64,000 nt of DNA, taken from Luteococcus sp038433155. Lineage in GTDB: Bacteria; Actinomycetota; Actinomycetes; Propionibacteriales; Propionibacteriaceae. The stretch's first letter is position 1. Every line of letters starts with the position of its first letter. The notes under the pieces are model-generated. The model was not told where the DNA came from. It worked only from the letters and a program-made list of their open reading frames with translations, and searched no databases. The stretch lies in assembly GCF_038433155.1 (NCBI RefSeq), contig NZ_JBCDMW010000016.1, positions 66,508 through 130,507 on the forward strand, in the 5' to 3' direction. Both the position numbers and the translations under genes were made by a program. Below, piece after piece: positions 32,263-40,004 of the stretch.

Positions 32263-33711
32263 ATGGACACCGCAGCCAGCGTCGAGGAGTTCACCGACGG
32301 TAGATGCTCTCGAGCGCGCGCCCGGGCGTCGGCGCGCCTCGCCCTGGTTGCCGTGACCGCGGTGGGCCTGACCCTCGCTCTGGCCCCCCCTGCGGGGGCC
32401 GAGGACCTGGATGACGAACGGGACCGGATCAACACGCGGATGGCGCAGTCCCAGTCCGATCTGGCCGAATTTTCCGCCGAATTGAACCAGGCTGCCGAGA
32501 CCCTGGCCACCTCCCAGGCCGAGCTGGCCACGGCGCGCAAGGCGCTGGCGGCAGCGGTTGCTGCCCGGGATGCTGCCCAGGCCGAGGATGCTCGGCAGGC
32601 CAAGGCCCTGGACGCGGCCCGCGCCAAGCTGGCCAAGGCCCAGAAGGACGTCGTGGACAACCACCGACGGGTGTTGGCCGAGGCCCGGCTGATCGGCGCC
32701 TCGGTGCGCGAGACCCACCAGCAGAACACCGAACTGCTGGGGATCGCAGCCTTCGTGACCGAGGTCAACAGCACCGCCGACGTGAACTCCACCATGCAGT
32801 GGTCCACCACCATCTTCAATGCCACCCAGGCGCAGATGGATCGCCTGAAGGCCCTGCAGGTGAAGTTGGACGTCGCCAAACGGGCCCAGACGGAGGCGGA
32901 GAAGCAGGTGGCCGAGGCCCGCGCCAAGGCGGCCAGCCAGCTGACCGCCTCCAAGGCGGCCGCAGCCCAGGCCAGCCAGGCCAAGGCCTCGGTGGACCAA
33001 CTGGTGAGCGCCCACCAGCAGGCCCGGACCGCCGCCGCGGACAAGGTGGCCGCGGAGAAGCAGCGGCAGCAGGCCCTGGCGGCCGAGTCGAGCGCGGTCC
33101 AGCAGCGGATCGAGACCCGGATCGCCGCCCAGAAGGCCGCCGCTGCGAAGGCTGCCCAGGCCGCGGCCGCCCAGCTGGAGGCCGAGGCGCAGCGCAAGGC
33201 GGAGGGCGCCAAGAAGGCGGAGACGGCCGCCAAGGCTGCCGCCAGCAAGCACACCGGAGCGGATCGCACGCCGCTGTCCGCCGCGCCGCCCCAGACCGCG
33301 CCTGCCGCCTCCGCCGGCGGCGGCTTCGGCGCCCCGGTCCAGGGCCCCGTGACCTCACCCTTCGGGCAGCGTTTCCACCCGGTGCTGCACATCTGGAAGT
33401 TGCACGACGGCATGGACTACGGCGCCGCGTGCGGAACCACCATGGTGGCCCCCGCCGACGGCGTGGTCACCGAGGCCTACTACAACGCGGGCTACGGCAA
33501 CCGGCTGATCGTCGACCACGGCTCGGTCGACGGGCACTACGTCACCACCGCCTACAACCACGCCACCCACTATGTGGTGGGTGTGGGGCAGAAGGTCACC
33601 AAGGGTCAGGTGCTGGGCCATGTGGGCACCACCGGCTATTCCACTGGCTGCCATCTGCACCTGATGGTCTGGCGGGACGGCCAGCTGGTCAACCCCAACA
33701 CCTATTTCTGA
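32263..33711 (+). CDS. secreted M23 peptidoglycan hydrolase with coiled coil
   Basis: A 482-residue secreted protein. An N-terminal signal sequence (~25-50, ending PAGAED) is followed by a long alanine-rich coiled coil (~50-335) and a LytM/M23 domain (~350-480). The zinc ligands are in KLHDGMDYGA and GCHLHLMVW. The layout matches EnvC-like or RipC-position hydrolases activated by FtsEX. The actinobacterial equivalent at this locus is often an NlpC/P60 protein, so an M23 enzyme here is a variant. Long N-terminus before the signal (arginine-rich) leaves the true start open. Confidence 0.88.
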   Translation: MDTAASVEEFTDGRCSRARARASARLALVAVTAVGLTLALAPPAGAEDLDDERDRINTRMAQSQSDLAEFSAELNQAAETLATSQAELATARKALAAAVAARDAAQAEDARQAKALDAARAKLAKAQKDVVDNHRRVLAEARLIGASVRETHQQNTELLGIAAFVTEVNSTADVNSTMQWSTTIFNATQAQMDRLKALQVKLDVAKRAQTEAEKQVAEARAKAASQLTASKAAAAQASQAKASVDQLVSAHQQARTAAADKVAAEKQRQQALAAESSAVQQRIETRIAAQKAAAAKAAQAAAAQLEAEAQRKAEGAKKAETAAKAAASKHTGADRTPLSAAPPQTAPAASAGGGFGAPVQGPVTSPFGQRFHPVLHIWKLHDGMDYGAACGTTMVAPADGVVTEAYYNAGYGNRLIVDHGSVDGHYVTTAYNHATHYVVGVGQKVTKGQVLGHVGTTGYSTGCHLHLMVWRDGQLVNPNTYF

Positions 33712-33728
33712 GCCCCTCCCGGAGGGCC

Positions 33729-33734
33729 TATTCT
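33729..33734 (+). promoter_or_regulatory. -10 box of smpB
   Basis: TATTCT at 33729-33734, about 44 bp before the smpB GTG. A CCTCCCGGAGG palindrome just upstream may end the previous transcript. Confidence 0.4.
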
Positions 33735-33777
33735 GGGGAGTCACAGCCGTTTCGTCGAAGAACCCCAGGGAGAGCAC

Positions 33778-34254
33778 GTGCCACGCGAGAAGGGCCGCAA
33801 ACTCATCGCCCAGAACAAGAAGGCGCTGCACGACTACCACATCGGGCAGAAGTATGAGGCCGGGATGGTGCTCACCGGTACCGAGGTGAAGAGCCTGCGC
33901 AATGGGCGCTGCTCGCTGGTGGATGCCTTCGCCACCGTCGACGACGGCGAGGTCTGGCTGCGCAATGCCCACATCCCGGAATATGCCTTCGGCACGTGGA
34001 CCAATCACGCGGCCAAGCGCACCCGCAAGCTGCTGCTCAACCGGCGCGAGATCGACAAGCTGGAGCGGGAGGTGGGCAACACCGGCAAGACCATCGTCCC
34101 GCTGGCGGTCTACTTCAACGACGGCTACGCCAAGGTGGAGATCGCCGTCGGCACCGGCAAGAAGGACTGGGACAAGCGCCAGACCATCCGGGAGCGGGAC
34201 ATGAACCGGGAGACCCAGCGGGAGCTGGCCGAGCGCAACCGGCGACGCGGATGA
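33778..34254 (+). CDS. smpB: SsrA-binding protein SmpB
   Basis: A 158-residue tmRNA-binding protein of the trans-translation system. Its core has IAQNKKALHDYHIGQKYEAGMVLTGTEVKSLR, and it ends in a basic tail (DWDKRQTIRERDMNRETQREL) that enters the decoding centre. GTG start at 33778. Its RNA partner ssrA lies only 3 kb downstream at 37329. It overlaps the next gene by 4 bp. Confidence 0.97.
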   Translation: MPREKGRKLIAQNKKALHDYHIGQKYEAGMVLTGTEVKSLRNGRCSLVDAFATVDDGEVWLRNAHIPEYAFGTWTNHAAKRTRKLLLNRREIDKLEREVGNTGKTIVPLAVYFNDGYAKVEIAVGTGKKDWDKRQTIRERDMNRETQRELAERNRRRG

Positions 34255-36077
34255 CCAGGGGCCTGCGGGCGGCCCTGCTGGGGCTGTTCACCACCCTGTT
34301 CGCCCTCTTGGGCGTCGTCAACCCACAACCTGCCTGGGCGGCAACCGATTCGGTGGATTCCTGGGCGATCCAGTACGCGGTGCAACCCAACGGCCGGGTC
34401 AGGGCCACCGAGACGCTGGTCTACCGCTTCGGCAGCAGCGGCCGGCAGGGGATCACCCGCTCCTTCGTCACCCGGGAGGCCTATGACGACCGGCACGACG
34501 CGGTCTATGGGGTGGAGAATGTTCGGGTCAGCGCCAGCGACGGCGCCTCGGCGCAGTGGCAGCCGCGCACTGACGTCGACGGCCGCAATGAGAACTACAC
34601 CCTCCGGATCGGTAGTGCCGGTCAGTACATCCAGACCCGCTCCGTGACCTACACCATCACCTATGAGATCGTCGGCGCGATGCGCACCTTCTCCGGCTAC
34701 GACGAGTTCAGCTGGGACGCGATCAGCGGCGAGACCCCGATGGTGCGCAACATCACCGTGTCGGTGAGCGTGCCGGGCGGAGTCAAGGACGTCCTGTGCT
34801 CCTCCGCGACGCCACCCAGCAAGTCGGACTGCAGCAGCGCGCGGGTGAACGGCGGCAAGGCCGAGTTCACCCAGGCCAGCAAGGCACCCGGCGAGGTACT
34901 CACCGTCGCCGCCAAGATCGGCGCCGGGAAGATCAGCGACAATGCCCCACACCTGACCAGCCGGGCCGATGCCGACGAAGTGGCTCTGCAGAAGGTGGGG
35001 ATGGGCGCCGGGCTGCTCAGCCTGGTCGTCTCGCCGCTGCTAGGCATGATGTGGTGGCGGCGACGCGGGCGTGACCTGCGCTACGTCGGCCTGCCACCCG
35101 GGGTCATTCCGGGGCCGGGGGAGCGCACTCCGCAGAAGCCCAGCGACGACATCGAGATCCCCGTCGCCTTCTCCCCACCCCGGATCAGCGTCGCCGAGGC
35201 CGGGCTGCTGGCCGACGGCATCCTGGACACCAAGGAAACGACCGCGACATTGGTTGATCTGGCGGTACGGGGTGCGGTGAAGCTTTCCAGCGAACCCGGT
35301 TCGGCCAGGGTGCAACTGGTGGACCCCTCGGTGGCCACCCGGCCACACGAACAGGTCTTGCTGCAGCGGCTGTTCGGGGGTGCAGGCAGCGAGGAGATCG
35401 ACCTCTCCGACCAGGGCTCGATGCATCTGGCGCACTCCGCGCTGGTGACCAGCGTCCGCAACCAGGTGGCCAGCAACCGCTGGTTCACCGCCGTCCCGTC
35501 GGCAACGGGCGCCAGCTTCGGCTGTTCCGGCGTGATGATGTTGGCCTTCGCCTGGTTCTTCTTCGGCGGGACGCTGTCCAGCGTGCTGTGGCTGCTGCTG
35601 CCGGTGATTCCGCTGGCCCTGACGGTGCTGGTGGTGCGCTCCAAGGCTCGTCGAGGCCAGCGCACCGGCCTGGGCCGGGCCCTGACCGACCAGGTGGAGG
35701 GTTTCCGCACCTACCTGGCCACCGCGGAGGCCGACCAGCTGCGCTTCGAGGAGGGGGAGGACATCTTCTCCCGCTACCTGCCGTGGGCGATCCTGTTCGG
35801 CCTGACCGATCGCTGGGCCGACCTGTGTGCCCAGTTGGTCCGGATGGGCCGGCTGAGCGCCGAGCCGCCGGTCTGGTACTACGGTCCCTATGACCACTGG
35901 AATTTCTACGTCTTCAACAACTCGCTGAACACCATCGACCATGCCGCGGCGCCCGAGATCCACGTGCCGTCGTCGGTGGGTCATTCCGGCTCCGGCTTCG
36001 GCGGTGGGTCCTCCTTCGGTGGGGGAGGCGGCTTCTCCGGTGGCGGTGGCGGCGGCGGGGGCGTCGGCAGCTGGTGA
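34251..36077 (+). CDS. DUF2207 membrane protein
   Basis: A 608-residue membrane protein. A signal peptide (residues ~1-30, ending AWAA) leads into an extracellular DUF2207 domain (~35-225), a transmembrane helix near 240-260, a cytoplasmic segment, a helical hairpin near 420-465 and a C-terminal tail that ends in a glycine-rich run. The last ~40 residues are mostly Gly/Ser/Phe, a typical feature of this family. Function is unknown. The ATG overlaps the smpB stop (ATGA). Confidence 0.85.
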   Translation: MTRGLRAALLGLFTTLFALLGVVNPQPAWAATDSVDSWAIQYAVQPNGRVRATETLVYRFGSSGRQGITRSFVTREAYDDRHDAVYGVENVRVSASDGASAQWQPRTDVDGRNENYTLRIGSAGQYIQTRSVTYTITYEIVGAMRTFSGYDEFSWDAISGETPMVRNITVSVSVPGGVKDVLCSSATPPSKSDCSSARVNGGKAEFTQASKAPGEVLTVAAKIGAGKISDNAPHLTSRADADEVALQKVGMGAGLLSLVVSPLLGMMWWRRRGRDLRYVGLPPGVIPGPGERTPQKPSDDIEIPVAFSPPRISVAEAGLLADGILDTKETTATLVDLAVRGAVKLSSEPGSARVQLVDPSVATRPHEQVLLQRLFGGAGSEEIDLSDQGSMHLAHSALVTSVRNQVASNRWFTAVPSATGASFGCSGVMMLAFAWFFFGGTLSSVLWLLLPVIPLALTVLVVRSKARRGQRTGLGRALTDQVEGFRTYLATAEADQLRFEEGEDIFSRYLPWAILFGLTDRWADLCAQLVRMGRLSAEPPVWYYGPYDHWNFYVFNNSLNTIDHAAAPEIHVPSSVGHSGSGFGGGSSFGGGGGFSGGGGGGGGVGSW

Positions 36078-36096
36078 GATGTGGCAGGCTTGCCGC

Positions 36097-36465
36097 ATGA
36101 CTGAAAAGCCTGAAATCGACTTCCCCGAGGGCCCCGCGCCCACCGACCTTGAGATCACCGACCTGGTGGAGGGTGATGGACCCGAGGCCAAGGCCGGCAT
36201 GGCCGTGGCCGTGCACTATGTCGGCGTCGCCTTCTCCACCGGTGAAGAGTTCGACTCCAGCTATGGCCGCGGCCCGCTGCAGTTCAACCTGGGTTCCGGC
36301 CAGGTCATCTCCGGGTGGGACACCGGCATCCAGGGCATGAAGGTGGGCGGCCGGCGCAAGCTGGTGATCCCGCCGCACCTGGCCTATGGCGAGCGTGGTG
36401 CGGGCGGCGTGATCGCCCCCGGCGAGACCCTGATCTTCGTCTGCGATCTGCTGGCCGTCCGCTGA
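36097..36465 (+). CDS. FKBP-type peptidyl-prolyl isomerase
   Basis: A 122-residue cytoplasmic FKBP with the full domain: VAVHYVGVAFSTGEEFDSSYGRGPLQF, VISGWDTGIQGMKVGGRR and LVIPPHLAYGERGAGG. It speeds proline isomerisation in folding. The ATG at 36097 is 6 bp after CAGGCT, a -10-like box, so a leaderless mRNA is possible; an in-frame ATG at 36079 is the alternative. Confidence 0.92.
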   Translation: MTEKPEIDFPEGPAPTDLEITDLVEGDGPEAKAGMAVAVHYVGVAFSTGEEFDSSYGRGPLQFNLGSGQVISGWDTGIQGMKVGGRRKLVIPPHLAYGERGAGGVIAPGETLIFVCDLLAVR

Positions 36466-36544
36466 CCCGAACCCGGCTGATTTCGGGGCGGCCTCAGGGC
36501 TGGCCCCGATGGTGCGGTGGTGGTGGGCGGGCAACAATCAAGAC

Positions 36545-37204
36545 ATGTCCACCACCATCGCGCCCACCCGAAAGCAGCCCCTGATGTCCGCCTTCGAGCA
36601 TCCGTCGCTCGGCCTGCCCGTCACCGAAGAGCAACGGGAACGAAGCCTCGGCTACCTCCAGCAGGCCTACGCCGAGGGTCGGTTGACCATCTATGAACTC
36701 GACGCCCGGGTCGAGACGGTGCTCCAGGCCACCACCCGACGCGAGATGAACCGCGCCTTCGAGGGTCTGGCCCGGGTGCCCGTGGGTACCGGCGCCAGCC
36801 TGCTGATGCGTTCCAGCCGGCCGACCGGCGTTCCCGGCCCCGCAGGCCGTGCCGGAGCCACCATCGCCCACCTGAGCGGCCTGGGATCCTTCTTCGTCGG
36901 CCCGGCGGTCTGCTACGCGCTGGCCCCGCACCAGAGCTATGCGCGACGCGAGGCCGCCAAGGCCTTCAACTTCCAGCTGGTGGCGCTGCTGGTGATGGCG
37001 ATCACCGGCGCGCTGACCGAGGGCTTCCTGGGCGGCGCGCTGAGCGGTGTGCTGGGGATCACCTGGCTGGTGCTCACCGTCGCCGGCATCGCGCACGCGG
37101 CGTCGGGTGACGACTGGCGAAACCCCGTAAGCCGCGTGGTCCCGTTGCGGCCGCTCGACGAGGGCCGTCCGCAGGGGCGCGACCTCAAGGAACTCGGCCG
37201 CTGA
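36545..37204 (+). CDS. DUF1707-DUF4870 membrane protein
   Basis: A 219-residue protein. Residues ~20-80 are a DUF1707 (SHOCT-like) domain (VTEEQRERSLGYLQQAYAEGRLTIYELDARVETVLQA). The rest is a DUF4870-like membrane part with about three helices (LSGLGSFFVGPAVCYAL, FNFQLVALLVMAITGAL, LSGVLGITWLVLTVAGIAHAA). Such proteins are common in actinobacteria and uncharacterised. Start chosen at the ATG at 36545; no strong ribosome site. Confidence 0.8.
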   Translation: MSTTIAPTRKQPLMSAFEHPSLGLPVTEEQRERSLGYLQQAYAEGRLTIYELDARVETVLQATTRREMNRAFEGLARVPVGTGASLLMRSSRPTGVPGPAGRAGATIAHLSGLGSFFVGPAVCYALAPHQSYARREAAKAFNFQLVALLVMAITGALTEGFLGGALSGVLGITWLVLTVAGIAHAASGDDWRNPVSRVVPLRPLDEGRPQGRDLKELGR

Positions 37205-37240
37205 CGCCACGGTCCCCGAGCTTGTCCAAGGGAATATCCA

Positions 37241-37270
37241 TTGGTGCTGGGCACGTTGTACGAGTAGCAT
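37241..37270 (+). promoter_or_regulatory. ssrA promoter
   Basis: TTGGTG (37241-37246) and TAGCAT (37265-37270) with an 18-bp spacer. About 55 nt of leader, including a CCGGGT/ACCCGG hairpin, precede the mature tmRNA 5' end and would be removed by RNase P. Confidence 0.55.
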
Positions 37271-37328
37271 GGCAAGAACCGGGTGTTGGTGAAACCCGGC
37301 ACTGCCCACGGGCAGGACAACTCAACAG

Positions 37329-37698
37329 GGGGGTGACTGGTTTCGACTTGGGACGGTAGTTCCAGGAGAAGCGGGCCGTGAATCCAGGGTCAACACGTAA
37401 ATGTTCCCCGGAAACCTATAACTGCCGACACCAATCGCGCAGACTTCGCTCTCGCTGCCTGAGCAGTGACCGAAGGGTCAGCCCGGGTTTAGCCTTCGAC
37501 CCGGTAGCTGGCCTCATCCAGAAGGCTTGCTGATCAACCTGTGTGTCAGGGGTTGATCGGGACTTTACTGATACTGGGCCTGTCCACGACGTGCTGTAGA
37601 GAGCGTGGGGGCCGAGAAAAGCGTCAACCACAGCTGCGCCCGGAGAATGCCTGGTTCGCCTCTTGAGGACGCGGGTTCAATTCCCGCCACCTCCACCA
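37329..37698 (+). ncRNA. ssrA: transfer-messenger RNA (tmRNA)
   Basis: A 370-nt one-piece tmRNA. The 5' GGGGGTG pairs with 3' CACCTCC, followed by discriminator A and an encoded CCA. The 3' end has a tRNA-Ala-like T arm (GGGTTCAATTCCC). The tag reading frame at 37424-37462 begins at a GCC resume codon and encodes ADTNRADFALAA followed by TGA. It rescues stalled ribosomes together with SmpB. The last 8 nt of the gene are part of a 15-bp sequence repeated at 39793-39807. Confidence 0.97.
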
Positions 37699-37705
37699 CA
37701 ACCCT
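37691..37705. repeat. left copy of 15-bp att-like repeat
   Basis: CTCCACCACAACCCT, covering the ssrA 3' end. An identical copy lies at 39793-39807. It is interpreted as the left boundary of a small genomic island. Confidence 0.7.
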
Positions 37706-37711
37706 GTTTGA

Positions 37712-37745
37712 CAAGGCCGGGGCTGCATCAGCAGCTCCGGCCTTG
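37712..37745 (+). terminator. ssrA terminator
   Basis: A 15-bp stem (CAAGGCCGGGGCTGC / GCAGCTCCGGCCTTG, one G-T pair) with loop ATCA, followed by CTGTTTG. Confidence 0.75.
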
Positions 37746-37809
37746 CTGTTTGCTGGTGAACTGAGTGAGGGCAAGGAAGATCCGTGTGCGGGATTGGCCA
37801 GGATGCGGA

Positions 37810-38232
37810 CTATCGGGGATCTCGACGGTGTTGGAGCCATGTGCGTTGCCATGGAGTTTCGACGGCGTGTTGGTCGTAGTGGGTCCGTACCCAGGCAATG
37901 GCGTCGTCGGCGCTGAGTCCTTCAAGGATGGCCATGGCGGCAAGGATGGTTCCGGTGCGGCCCTTTCCGCCGCCGCAGGCGACTTCGATGCGCTGGGATT
38001 CTGCGGCCTGCCAAGTCTGTTCGATGGTTGTCCACGCTGCCTTGCCGTGGATCGGTAGTCCGAAGTCTGGCCATCGAATCCAGCGGTAAGGCCAGTCGGG
38101 CGTGGGGTCGCGCCACAGCGCGTAGAGCCCCAGATCGGGTGGGTTCTTCACGGTGGTCGTCCAGCGCCGCCCTCGTAGGAGGCGTCCGCTGGGCAGCGCG
38201 AGGACGCCGGGCTCGTCCAAGGACCAGGTCAT
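37810..38232 (-). CDS. protein-tyrosine-phosphatase-like protein
   Basis: A 140-residue protein with a cysteine phosphatase loop C-GGGKG-R-TG (CX5R) near residue 86 followed by the helix TILAAMAILEGLSADDAI. The upstream Asp-containing segment WPDFGLPIHG could supply the general acid. It matches a small actinobacterial protein-phosphatase family as I recall it (TWSLDEPGVLALPSGRLLRG start). Substrate unknown. ATG at 38232 with GGAG 9 nt upstream is preferred; 38247 is also possible. It is island cargo, and its GC looks lower than the flanking genes. Confidence 0.7.
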   Translation of the reverse strand: MTWSLDEPGVLALPSGRLLRGRRWTTTVKNPPDLGLYALWRDPTPDWPYRWIRWPDFGLPIHGKAAWTTIEQTWQAAESQRIEVACGGGKGRTGTILAAMAILEGLSADDAIAWVRTHYDQHAVETPWQRTWLQHRRDPR

Positions 38233-38404
38233 GTCGCCATTCTCCATCTTCGTCGAGGAGCAACGGATCTTTCAGCTGTGCCGGGTGCTTACACGCGGCC
38301 CCCTGATCAGGTGGCGGCAGGTCTAGGCTTGGGCAAAGAAATAGAGCCCAACGGGTTCTCCACCCAGTGCCTGGGCGAAATGACTGGTAGATTTTGGTCA
38401 GAAT

Positions 38405-38435
38405 GGCCAGTAAGGTGCGGGCAGGACGGCCAGTA
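38405..38435 (+). promoter_or_regulatory. tandem GGCCAGTA repeats before the ATPase gene
   Basis: GGCCAGTA at 38405-38412 and again at 38428-38435, 23 bp apart, ending 9 bp before the ATG at 38445. Possible operator. A TAGGCT -10 box is at 38324-38329. Confidence 0.35.
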
Positions 38436-38444
38436 GGGGGTGTG

Positions 38445-39716
38445 ATGCTGCGGACGGTTGGAGTGGGGGGCGAGTATCTCCCGCGCTATCTCGATGCGGA
38501 AGTCGAAGAACTCTTGGCGGGCTTGCCTGCAGTGGCGCTCGACGGGCCGAAAGCTGTGGGCAAGACGGAGACGGCAACTCGCCACTGCGACGCGGTCCTG
38601 AATCTGGATTCTGCGGATGTTCGCCAGGCATATGAACTGGACTCGGCTGGGTTGCTCACCCGAGAGGCGAGGGTGTGCGTGGACGAGTGGCAACGCCAGC
38701 CGGAGGTCTGGGATCGCGTTCGGCGACTGGTGGACGCCAGGGTTCCCACGAAGTTCCTCCTGACAGGAAGCGCGTCCCCGCACGACGGCGTCGACACGCA
38801 TTCGGGCGCTGCCCGGATTGTGTCCCTGCGCATGCGCCCGCTCAGTCTTGCTGAACGGAGATCGACCCGTCCGACGATCTCCCTCGCAGACCTATTTGAG
38901 GGTACGGCCGCACTCACTGGGAGCTGTGACTTCACACATCGGGACTATGCCCGCGAGATTTGCAGTTCGGGGTTTCCGGCGATCAATGAGTTGCCGCCGA
39001 AGCTGCGGCGACATGCTCTTGAGGGTTATGCGACGCGTATCATCGATCGGGATTTGGTGGACATGGGGATGCGGGTGCGTCGACCTGAATCGCTGCGCGC
39101 ATGGATGACGGCATATGCAGCGGCCTCGTCAACGGACGCGGCCTACTCGACGATCCTGAATGCGGCTACTGCGGGCGCTGGCGACAAGCCTGCCAAGGCG
39201 TCGGTACAGGTCTACCGGAACCTGTTGGACAAGATCTGGGTGCTGGATCCGGTGCCTGCCTGGACGCCGTCAGTGCAGCCGCTGGGGCGATTGACCGTTG
39301 GCGACAAGCATCAGCTCTGCGATCCCGGCCTTGCCGCACATCTCTTGGGTGTCACGGAGGAGAAGCTCACCAGCGGTGCCGCAGGCACCGCGGAACTCTT
39401 CGGTCAGCTGTTCGAGAGCCTTGCGACGCTGGCCGTGCGGGCGGCGGCGACATCAGCTGAAGCCAAGGTGTTCCACCTGCGAACGCGTGGCGGACGCCAA
39501 GAAGTGGATCTGATCGTAGAGCGCTTCGATGGGACAGTGCTTGGTATCGAGGTGAAACTGGCGAAGACCATCACGGATCGTCACGTCGAACATCTTCACT
39601 GGCTCGGCGAACGCATCGGTGACCGGCTCGTTGACAAGATCGTCCTTTATGCGGGAGATACCGCTGGGCGACGTTCAGACGGCGTCGCGTTGATACCGCT
39701 GGCGATGCTGTACTGA
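38445..39716 (+). CDS. AAA ATPase with DUF4143 domain
   Basis: A 423-residue ATPase. Walker A GPKAVGKTET lies near residue 34 and a Walker B-like VCVDEWQRQPEVWD near 75; sensor region FLLTGSASP. The C-terminal ~200 residues are a DUF4143 domain with the nuclease-like RGGRQEVDLIVERFDG...GIEVKLAKTI segment (D-EVK pattern). This family occurs widely on mobile and accessory DNA and its function is uncertain. The ATG at 38445 follows AGGGGG. It appears lower in GC than its neighbours and lies between the duplicated ssrA ends. Confidence 0.85.
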   Translation: MLRTVGVGGEYLPRYLDAEVEELLAGLPAVALDGPKAVGKTETATRHCDAVLNLDSADVRQAYELDSAGLLTREARVCVDEWQRQPEVWDRVRRLVDARVPTKFLLTGSASPHDGVDTHSGAARIVSLRMRPLSLAERRSTRPTISLADLFEGTAALTGSCDFTHRDYAREICSSGFPAINELPPKLRRHALEGYATRIIDRDLVDMGMRVRRPESLRAWMTAYAAASSTDAAYSTILNAATAGAGDKPAKASVQVYRNLLDKIWVLDPVPAWTPSVQPLGRLTVGDKHQLCDPGLAAHLLGVTEEKLTSGAAGTAELFGQLFESLATLAVRAAATSAEAKVFHLRTRGGRQEVDLIVERFDGTVLGIEVKLAKTITDRHVEHLHWLGERIGDRLVDKIVLYAGDTAGRRSDGVALIPLAMLY

Positions 39717-39792
39717 TCGTACGCGTCGGTCGACACGAGGATCAGCAGCAGGTGATCACTCCATGTGAGGTGTTCGACACGTGCCCCCTGAG

Positions 39793-39807
39793 CTCCACCA
39801 CAACCCT
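39793..39807. repeat. right copy of 15-bp att-like repeat
   Basis: CTCCACCACAACCCT, identical to 37691-37705, followed like the first copy by a GTTTG.CAAGGCCGGGGCTG hairpin. Confidence 0.7.
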
Positions 39808-39814
39808 CTGTTTG

Positions 39815-39850
39815 GCAAGGCCGGGGCTGCTGAAGCAGCCCCGGCCTTGC
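39815..39850. terminator. second copy of the ssrA-type terminator
   Basis: A perfect 16-bp stem (GCAAGGCCGGGGCTGC / GCAGCCCCGGCCTTGC) with loop TGAA, closely related to the terminator at 37712-37745. It may be the original ssrA terminator displaced by the island. Confidence 0.75.
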
Positions 39851-39900
39851 TGTGTCCTTTCGTGGCTTCTGCAACCGTTTCCCAGGCTGCGGTCATCGCC

Positions 39901-40003
39901 GTAATGGTAGCGGCAGTTGGCGATGCGGATCTCGTCGCCGACAACCGTGTACACCAGCCCGGGTACCGCTCTGACACGGGCTTGCCCAACGGGAGCCGTA
40001 ACC
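39901..40003 (-). pseudogene. remnant of a YoeB-type toxin C-terminus
   Basis: One minus-strand frame reads LVYTVVGDEIRIANCRYHYGD, which matches the C-terminal end of YoeB/Txe toxins (LVY...ACRYHY). The preceding sequence in a different frame reads GYGSRW, like the GxWSRRI segment that normally lies just before it, so the copy is frameshifted as well as truncated. No start, no N-terminal half and no antitoxin are present. It is probably debris from an older insertion at the ssrA end. Confidence 0.5.
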
Positions 40004-40004
40004 G

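Noticed and set aside
37605..38058. Plus-strand open frames across the ssrA 3' end and the phosphatase-like gene
   Set aside because: They read through tmRNA sequence and the reverse of a recognisable phosphatase; no family similarity.
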